This document shows positions 57,209-64,000 of a DNA stretch of 64,000 nucleotides, in pieces. The translations under genes were made by a program, and so were the position numbers. The stretch lies in NCBI GenBank assembly GCA_963682175.1, contig OY821789.1:4278001-4342000 (forward strand), read 5' to 3'. The number at the start of each line of letters is the position of its first letter. Position 1 is the first letter of the stretch. The DNA is from Triglochin maritima (Eukaryota; Streptophyta; Magnoliopsida; Alismatales; Juncaginaceae). A model generated the notes under the pieces. That model was not told the origin of the DNA. It ran no database searches and worked only from the letters and a program-made list of their open reading frames with translations.

Positions 57209-60200
57209 ATGGCGAAGCGGACCCACACGACGGAAGTCGCTGTCCTCGCCGGCGACGGCCTCGAGCCCCTCGGAGCTGGACGCCGCGAGGGCTGGCTGTC
57301 CGACCCCACCATCTTCGCCTCCCTCCACCCCCACTTCCTCGCCCTAGCCAACCGCTCCCTCGCCTTCCTCCTTCCTTGGGGACCCACCGAGGACCACAAC
57401 CGCTTCATCACGATCACCCCCTCTCTCGCTCCCTTCGAGGGCGAGATCACCGCCGTCGAGTGGCTCTCCTTCGGCGACCTCGTCGCCCTCGCGCTAGGCA
57501 CCTCCGCTGGGTACCTCCTCGTATACTCCCTCCGTAAGGATCTGATCCATAAACAGGTAGGCTGAGGAGGAAAGTCAGGGTTTTGAGCGTAATTGGGGTT
57601 GACTTTGGGTGTTGAAGATTGGTTTGGATTGTAGGTTGTGCATTCTGGACGAGTGCTTCGGCTTAGGTTTAGGGAAGTCGAGGGGGGGTCCGATTTCGGG
57701 GAGGTGTCGCAGGAGCTCTGCGTTGTTACTCCCGGCGTCGTTGCTCGATTTGATGGGTCCGACATTAAGGTTAGAAATTTTAAATTGCTTCTGTTTGGTT
57801 TTTGAAGTGGTTCAAATGTAGTTGTGTGTTGGTTTTTGTTTGTGTTGGTGATTATGTGTTTGTTTGTTGAGGTGTAGATTCTGTTGGAGTCATGGTTTCG
57901 AGAGAGAGAAACTAATGGATGGGAAAGTAGAAGGCGGAGCACGGGAGAGGGTGAAGAAAAAAAAATTGCGCCAATGCCGTATCGATTGTGGAGTGTTAGC
58001 AAGTTTGGCTCCTGTGCGGATGCGGCAATCACGGGATTAATGCCGCCGCCTCTGTTGGAGCTTCAGGTGAAAGATGTTTTTTTTATTCAGTTGATTTGGG
58101 TGAATCTTAAAAATGGTGTCTAAGTTTGATGACCATTGGGTACGTTTTCTTATTGGTTGCATGCCAATTGGTGTTCTAAATTTTTGTACAATTGATTTGT
58201 ATTGACTGTATTGGAAGCTCTCTGAAGCAATACTGGTACTTGAATTCAGCTACTTTTGTTGTTGGGCAGTCAGAACAACGCCACTACTGTGCGATCACCG
58301 TTGGAAATGATGCTGTGATTTCAGCATTCAGGTGTTCCCGATAAACCTTGTAGAGTTTGCTTATTTTATAGCTTCCTTATTTACTTGCCATGGCCACTTG
58401 CTCCATAGTATTACTTAAGACATTGTGTAATTTGGTAAAAACTTGCCGGTGTACTTACTTCTTTTTTTTTGCAGGATATCGGAACGTCGGGGTAGATCCA
58501 TAGTTGGAGCTATCATTTCAAAAGTTGTGCCAGCTGCATTTTCAACAATTTCATCTCTGTCCAGTTTGATTTGGCGTAGTGAGAAGTCCTCTCCTAAAAA
58601 GCCGGAAGCAGCATCACAACCCTTTGCACGATGTCAGTATGTTTACTATAAAGTGTTATTCATGTATTATTATTGTCCTTATTTACATGTCTAGAATACA
58701 AATGATGTGCACAGAATTTATTACTATCATGTTGGTCATATACTCTTGATATAATGGTGCAAGTGCAACGTACATTTCGTACCCAAAGTACTAGCTATAA
58801 GATTCAACTCTTAAAAAAGTAATCATGTAATGATGTAAAAAATTGATGTCCATTAAAGAATCCATAGCCCAACAAATGCCCCACTAAATAACCTGAAACA
58901 CCAAAATAGTTTGCAAAAACACGTACATAAACACCCCTACCAAAATAGTATACATCTTTAAGGAGTTTGAGTAAGACCTCCAACTCCAATTAATAATAAA
59001 GAACCAAATTTCGTAATAAGTGGACGGGTTCTTAAAATATCTGATTCTCACGCATAAACAACTTCTGTAAACAAACCAAATGATTCCTTATTGACAGATA
59101 CTTTTTGTCAAATTTGGCATGTTGATCCACTATGTTAATTGAAGCACTTATGTGAACAATAGTGGGTATAATGCTACGGGATTATGAATCATGCACTCCC
59201 AGTCCTGGTGCATGTAAGCATGACTATTTTTCATGTGTATGCATGGACAACGTGTGTTAACATGAGCACCCATAGGTCAGTTGAATTGATCTCATATGAT
59301 GTTAAGAATAGATGTTTCACAATTCCTTTGTTCTGTGGACTTGATTATGGGTTTCCGAACTTTTAAAATGCAGGATGAATTTTAAACCTTCATGTCCATA
59401 TGAGTTTATTTATTGCCTTATTGGTGGTTGATTTTTTGCAGCATCACCGTTGACATGTTTAAAAGACCATCCTAGGAAGGGAGAGAGAATTACAATATCT
59501 CCAAGTGGCACATTAGCTGCCGTTACTGATTCACTTGGCCGGATTTTGTTATTAGACACCAGAGCTCTCGTTGTGGTCCGACTATGGAAGGTTTTTAAAC
59601 CATGTCTGATGACCTTCTATTATCAGTTTATACTATGAAGTGTGGCATTTTCGAAGTGAACCTTCTTTGCCCCTCTTCCAGGGATATCGTGATGCATGTT
59701 GTCTTTTCATGGAGATGTTAATTGGTAAAGATAAGGGAAAGCATGTGGCTACTTCCTATGACCATGGTTACTTGAGAAGTCAATACTGCTTGTGCCTAGC
59801 AATTCATGCTCCCAAGAAAGGAATTGTTGAGGTATTGGTTGCTTTCTACAACTGGATAGTTTAACATATCAACTTACACCTTCATTCTTGGATGGTAAAC
59901 TTGAAAATTTGCCCAAAGATTGGTTAGACGTTTGATTCTTTCTCCATTAGGAGCAGCATTTCACTGTTGCTTTAAGCCCCTCTTGCTTTATAAGTCTTGG
60001 CATATTGGTAAAATTTTGAAGTGGTTAATTCACGAAGGTCAATTTGGAACCACATTTCAGAGTGGATCCATAGAGATACATGACTAATTTCTATATGTTG
60101 ATCAGCCTGCAAATATTGTAGAGGTTGATTAATTGAAATATTTCTACACTCCAAGAACTACATTCAGTATTTATGCAGCATGTATAATTATGTCTTGAAT

Positions 60201-60395
60201 TTGTTTATCTAGGTTTGGAAGATGAGAACAGGACCTCGCCTCCTGACAATTGCTTGCCCAAATGGAAGCAGAATTTTACAACCTTCCTCAAGAATAGCAT
60301 CACCAACAAATTCATCGGAGTATGTGCCTCTTGAAGTTTTCTTACTAAATGGAGATTCTGGGCAGTTATCCGTTTTAAACAAATCCATCAACTGA
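57209..60395 (+). CDS. RAB3GAP2-like Rab GTPase-activating protein regulatory subunit, eight exons
   Basis: Exons 57209-57556, 57635-57769, 57878-58066, 58270-58331, 58475-58632, 59442-59590, 59682-59831 and 60213-60395. All borders are GT-AG, phases fit, and the product is 457 aa. Motifs of the RAB3GAP2 N-terminal (WD-like propeller) domain are read in order: LALGTSAGYLLVYS, VTPGVVARFDGSDI, LPP-type block AAITGLMPPPLLE, YCAITVGNDAVISAFR, GAIISKVVPAAFSTISSL, LKDHPRKGERITISPSGTLAAVTDSLGRILLLDT, VVRLWKGYRDA, CLAIHAPKKGIVEVWKMRTGPRL, VFLLNGDSGQLSVLN. Known: in animals the non-catalytic subunit partners RAB3GAP1 as a Rab GAP and Rab18 GEF in membrane traffic. Plant proteins correspond to the N-terminal domain and lack the long animal C-terminus, so this length is normal. 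The TGA at 60393-60395 is the natural stop. The role in plants is inferred. Confidence 0.92.
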
Positions 60396-62964
60396 TAACT
60401 GATCATGTATGTAAATGGAAAAGCAACATTTAACTTCTCCCAGAATAGAGGTGGCGAAAAGCAGCTGATACTATAAGGATGTGTGTTGGGGTTCTTGTTG
60501 GTTGCAATTTGCATAACATGGAGTGTCGTCTGCAGGAATATGAGCTCATTACAATTGCCTATACCTCATCACGGTGGCTGAATCTGCCTCCGGGTGAAAT
60601 TCAATTCTTTCAGAACTATCCCGTGAATGCTGATTGTATTTTATTTTTTTTGTTTGAAAAAACAGCAAGGGTATATATGTGCATTAATTTACACTTCATT
60701 TATATAGGTAACTAGGAAGGGTGTATATATACACATCGATTTGAATGACCAAAAAATAGTAAACGACCAGGGTTGATTTGAGGGACCAAAAATAATAATC
60801 AATGAAAGGTTGAGATCGATAGTCGAAGGCCTGATGCTTTGCAATGGCCTTCTATTTTTGCAAACCCTGTCCTTCATCTTCTATTTTTTGCTATCCAGGC
60901 AAATAGAAGAACAAGGTGGAAGACTGGAAGTCCCTTTTGGCATAATTCATCAAACTCATGACTGATTGCACAAGTGCAAAAGATCTGTAATCACGTGAAA
61001 TGTTTGAAGTTGATTTAGAAAGGCTCTTTTGAGCTGATTAAATAGCTCGCCTGCGTCTTGAATAGGTTCAAAACACTCTTGTTAACGTTACATTGTGAGC
61101 TTTGATTAACTACGATCTACTAGGCTTCTCAGTCCAAAAGAAGTAAAACGTTTACCTGAAGTACAAAACACGAACGGCCTACTTGTTGACAACAGTGTAG
61201 AAAACGTTTTTCAGTGCTTCCACGAGCTGTCTTGTTCAGCGATACATGTCTTCGGATCAGAGTTCTAAAGTCAATTACTGGATGCTTCTTTCTCAGCTAA
61301 GCCCAACATAAATGCATTTGCCTAGAATTTCCGGGAACCCAAAGACATTGATAGTCTTTTAAGGATACCTGGAAATCTTGGTAAAAGTAAAAGAAAGGAA
61401 GCGATCATGGCAATGGGCCAACGACCTTGACATAAGTCCGAAGATATTCTACTTTAAGTTCAAATTCTAAAGAGACTAAAATCTTCCGTTCTAACTTATC
61501 TAGATAATAGTAACCATAGATCTTACTATTCTTCTAGAATTTGTACTTCCGCAGTTCCGCTTGTTCACCATGAAGTAGGGTACGTCGAGGAAGTTCTCAG
61601 TTACAAAAAATTAAATTCATATAAATTAGTTCCATGTGATTTTGATACAAAACTGTCATTTCCACGCACTTCTCGCAATCTTGGTGCAATAATTCTCCTT
61701 TATATTCATATACGTGCACTAACCTCGTGCCAACTAAAACATCCACCCACATGCAATAAATGAAGGAACCCCACGCTAGATCAAGCCGAGTTAGTGCATA
61801 TGTATTGACCAGCTTCTTTTAAATACACATTCCGAGTGGGCACACCTTCCCATGCAAATAGATACTCCTCCCTGCAGGTACAAGTTGCCAAAGTTTCAGT
61901 ACCAATGCATATCTTTATACCGTCGCCCAATCAACCATCCCCTTCAATAATACACTTTGATTTGTAATCGTCGTTGTTTTTTATGTAATCTAGGAGTTAA
62001 AAGAATCACTTGGACTGGACTCAACCGAGTGCAACATGAGCAGCAGCAGTAGCACCAAGCACGAGAGAATGCCAACATGGTCCCTTCGTTTGTTTTTTGT
62101 TTTTTTTGAAATAAAATAATGATTTTATTATTAATAAAAGAATTTATAGGCCCTGGAAGGCGCAAATTTGCGAGGATGAAAACAAAGAAAGAGTATATGT
62201 ATATATGATATGGCTTAATGCTAATACATAAATCTTAATTGAGGTGGAGAGTGTTTTTTACTTTTTTGCTTGCACTCTCCAACCAACGAAACGATCTTTC
62301 TGAGTGGTGGAGAGGACGACGCATGTCCCGGATCTGATGATACTGCCATTCATGCACTTCCAAATGTTCCATAGATAGGCAAGCAAAAGATTTTGACTTA
62401 TTGGAACAGGTAGTCCAGCAAATTTGATAGAGAATAGGTCGTGGCTCTTCAGTTATCAGATTACTTACCAACTGAGAAATTGGTTGCCGAGGATATTGGA
62501 GCTAATAGTTTAAATCAAGAGGTAGGGATCTTAAGATGCTCAAAAAGGAAAGGTATGATTGCAAAATCCTCTTACTAATTGTAATTAATTATCCAAAGAA
62601 ACAAACAACTGCAAAACACAGTCCTCTCGTGCTCACTGCTCAGGATGTTGATGTCGGCGAGCCAACGAACTAATTTATAGCTGGCGATGGAGAGTGGAAG
62701 CCGGAAGGTACAGTCCTCTAATAAAGCGACGTTTGTTTTAGCACGTGACTCCTCGACTTTGCAAAAATGACAAGCATAATATCTCAATGAATTTTATTTT
62801 ATTTTGGGTTAATTACAGTTTGATTTCTGAATTATGTCTCGATATTACTATGCATTTCTGAACTTTCAAAGTTAATAGTTACTCCTATTTGAACTTTTAT
62901 TTTGTAACATTTTGCATCCTTAAAATTTAAAAATCCATTACGTAAGCATACTCATTGAATCAAT
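60396..62964. other. 3' flank of the RAB3GAP2-like gene and gene-free stretch
   Basis: Minus-strand frames at 62235-62787 (for example LWNIWKCMN) faintly recall the end of LINE reverse transcriptases but are too weak to call. 62810-62930 (GATTTCTGAATTATGTCTCG and CTGAACTTTC words) looks like a common short dispersed plant repeat. No gene is supported. Confidence 0.4.
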
Positions 62965-63575
62965 TAAAATAACCGCAAGTACACGATCGTGTTGAAGCGG
63001 TGGCAAGCAATGGTCGATCCATAAGGAGTGTGCGCGAGTCGAGTTCACAATACTCGAGTGGGAAAAGAAAAATGAATGAAGTCGATGCTACACTACAATG
63101 CGAAAGAAAACGGAAAATGAGCAATAAAACTAAGTCTCTCGGGAAGTAGATAAAGAATGCAGAATGAAAATGTGTGAAGTGTGTGTGTTTATTTGTGCTC
63201 ATCAAAACATCATACATAAAATCCATAAAACTCAATTCCAACTTTACCTCCACATGAAATAAGATAAGACATTATCATTAAAACATACAAGACAATAATT
63301 AAAACGAAGCTAATATGTTCACATGCATCACGACTCAAATCCAACTATGTCTCCACATGAAATAAGATTCATCACAATCATTAAAACATACAAGATATTA
63401 ATTTGGATAAAGCCAACATGAGTTCATGTATGCACATGTCTTATCCTAATCCTAACATCATCATTCCTCATAAAATAAGTCAACTAATCTAAGCATGTGC
63501 TAAGCTTCACTTAAGAACATTAACACATCAAAGATAAGAGTGAAATCCTATTAGCTAGATTGTTATTTACTTATC
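62965..63575. repeat. Repeat block with ACCGCAAGTACACG start, related to 50630
   Basis: The first 40 bases parallel the block that follows the MULE at 50630 (AATTAAA...ACCGCAAGT.CACG). Inside, AACATACAAGA and CCTCCACATGAAATAAGA-like words recur twice (about 63250 and 63350). It ends before an acceptor-like site at the OTU exon. Confidence 0.45.
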
Positions 63576-63581
63576 TTACAG

Positions 63582-64000
63582 TGTCCGGACGGGTTGACGT
63601 GGACAACTTCCCATATAATGATAGACTGCCAGGAATCATTTTACCATTTCTGGATAGGTGGAATGACGTACGTGCTGATGGCAACTGTGGATTTCGATGT
63701 GTTGCCGATGTCTTTCATGGTGGTCAGGAGAACTGGTCGTACGCCCGTCGTGCGATTTCTAATGAGATAGGTGCACATCCTATATATGAGAGTGTCTATT
63801 TCGGCAATGTGAGAGAAGCTCGTCAACGAATTGATTGGGGCGGGGGAGTTTGTGGCGAGGATCATTATATGGAGGTTTGGTCCGACTTGTTTCCTATTGC
63901 TAATTTTTACAAGTGTGCGGTCATGTATTTCGCAGTGGGAACGGATGGTTCGTTGTTCCCGTGTCTTACTGTTCTACCTTGGGAGTGTCCGTCTACCATG
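63582..64000 (+). CDS. OTU-like cysteine protease exon of a MULE-type gene, open at the window edge
   Basis: An uninterrupted plus-strand frame of about 139 codons runs off the right edge. It follows TTATCTTACAG, a good 3' splice site, so it is probably an internal exon; no start codon is claimed. Seen: LPGIILPFLDRWNDVRADGNCGFRCVADVFHGGQ. DGNC is the OTU catalytic motif with the nucleophile Cys, and then come VYFGNVREARQRI, DHYMEVWSD and PWECPS. Known: OTU-like domains are frequent in plant MULE proteins, downstream of the transposase. The lack of stops contrasts with the broken MULE at 48724, so this copy may be younger or selected. It could belong to a transposon or a domesticated gene to the right. 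Confidence 0.75.

Noticed and set aside
57139..58032. A 297-codon open frame on the minus strand
   Set aside because: It lies opposite the first three exons of the RAB3GAP2-like gene. GC-rich codons there suppress stops on the other strand. The product is low-complexity Pro/Arg/Ser sequence with no family features.
62235..62787. Possible LINE reverse-transcriptase end on the minus strand (LWNIWKCMN)
   Set aside because: Only a few residues match and there is no YADD or endonuclease nearby. Too weak to annotate.
1..64000. tRNA, rRNA or microRNA genes
   Set aside because: Reading for tRNA A/B-box patterns, rRNA-like blocks and short gene-like hairpins gave nothing convincing. A tRNAscan or small-RNA mapping would be needed to exclude them.

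Overview
This window is nuclear DNA from a flowering plant, most likely a eudicot. The genes have introns with GT-AG borders and GC-rich first exons. The families are plant families, and the intergenic space is AT-rich and full of plant transposons. I cannot name the species from sequence alone. Four host genes can be read completely through their splice sites: (1) a receptor-like pseudokinase of the CaMRLK/MEE62 type on the minus strand (329-3552, 613 aa); (2) a Tubby-like F-box protein on the plus strand (34035-36997, 381 aa); (3) an LPR1/LPR2-type multicopper oxidase on the minus strand (39361-42885, 569 aa); (4) a plant RAB3GAP2-like regulatory subunit on the plus strand (57209-60395, 457 aa). 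A broken piece of a malectin-like receptor (CrRLK1L type) lies at 20165-20575. The genes look independent, with no operon or cluster logic linking them.

The rest is mostly mobile DNA, region by region. 4930-6850: a Ty1-copia deletion derivative with LTR sequence on both sides of a reverse-transcriptase/RNase H remnant. 8895-15152: a decayed hAT transposase split by an inverted-repeat element (about 9975-12715) and by a small TIR element (13328-15010), which itself carries a solo LTR (13353-14832). 21391-22205: a truncated copy of the same LTR. 23790-28105: a decayed PIF/Harbinger-like Myb/SANT ORF on the minus strand, split by one LTR (24858-27873) that is split again by a second copy (25687-27194) with a perfect 5-bp target duplication. 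28331-30380: a second copy of the inverted-repeat family. 30386-30820: a tandem repeat of about 200 bp. 31599-32129: a GC-rich TIR element whose sister sits in an intron of gene 1. 43950-44965 and 55418-56649: two non-autonomous Mutator-like (MULE) elements related to the left end of a decayed MULE transposase at 48427-52844, with a convergent plant-mobile-domain pseudogene at 53060-54673. The right edge opens into an OTU protease-like exon of the kind carried by plant MULEs.

The most unusual signal is a dense, irregular array of a 10-bp palindrome, CGGTCGACCG and relatives of the form CGGT-NN-ACCG. It appears in at least three otherwise unrelated repeat families: the copia LTR, the LTR family at 13353/21391/24858/25687, and the inverted-repeat family at 9975/28331. 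A degenerate cluster also occurs inside one MULE derivative. Where I can orient the elements, the array lies about 70-180 bp upstream of a TATA box. It therefore looks like a shared upstream promoter module of mobile elements, or a target for a dimeric DNA-binding protein. Some copies keep the dyad although the central bases changed on both sides. This is an inference from motif, position and symmetry, not a known system that I can name.
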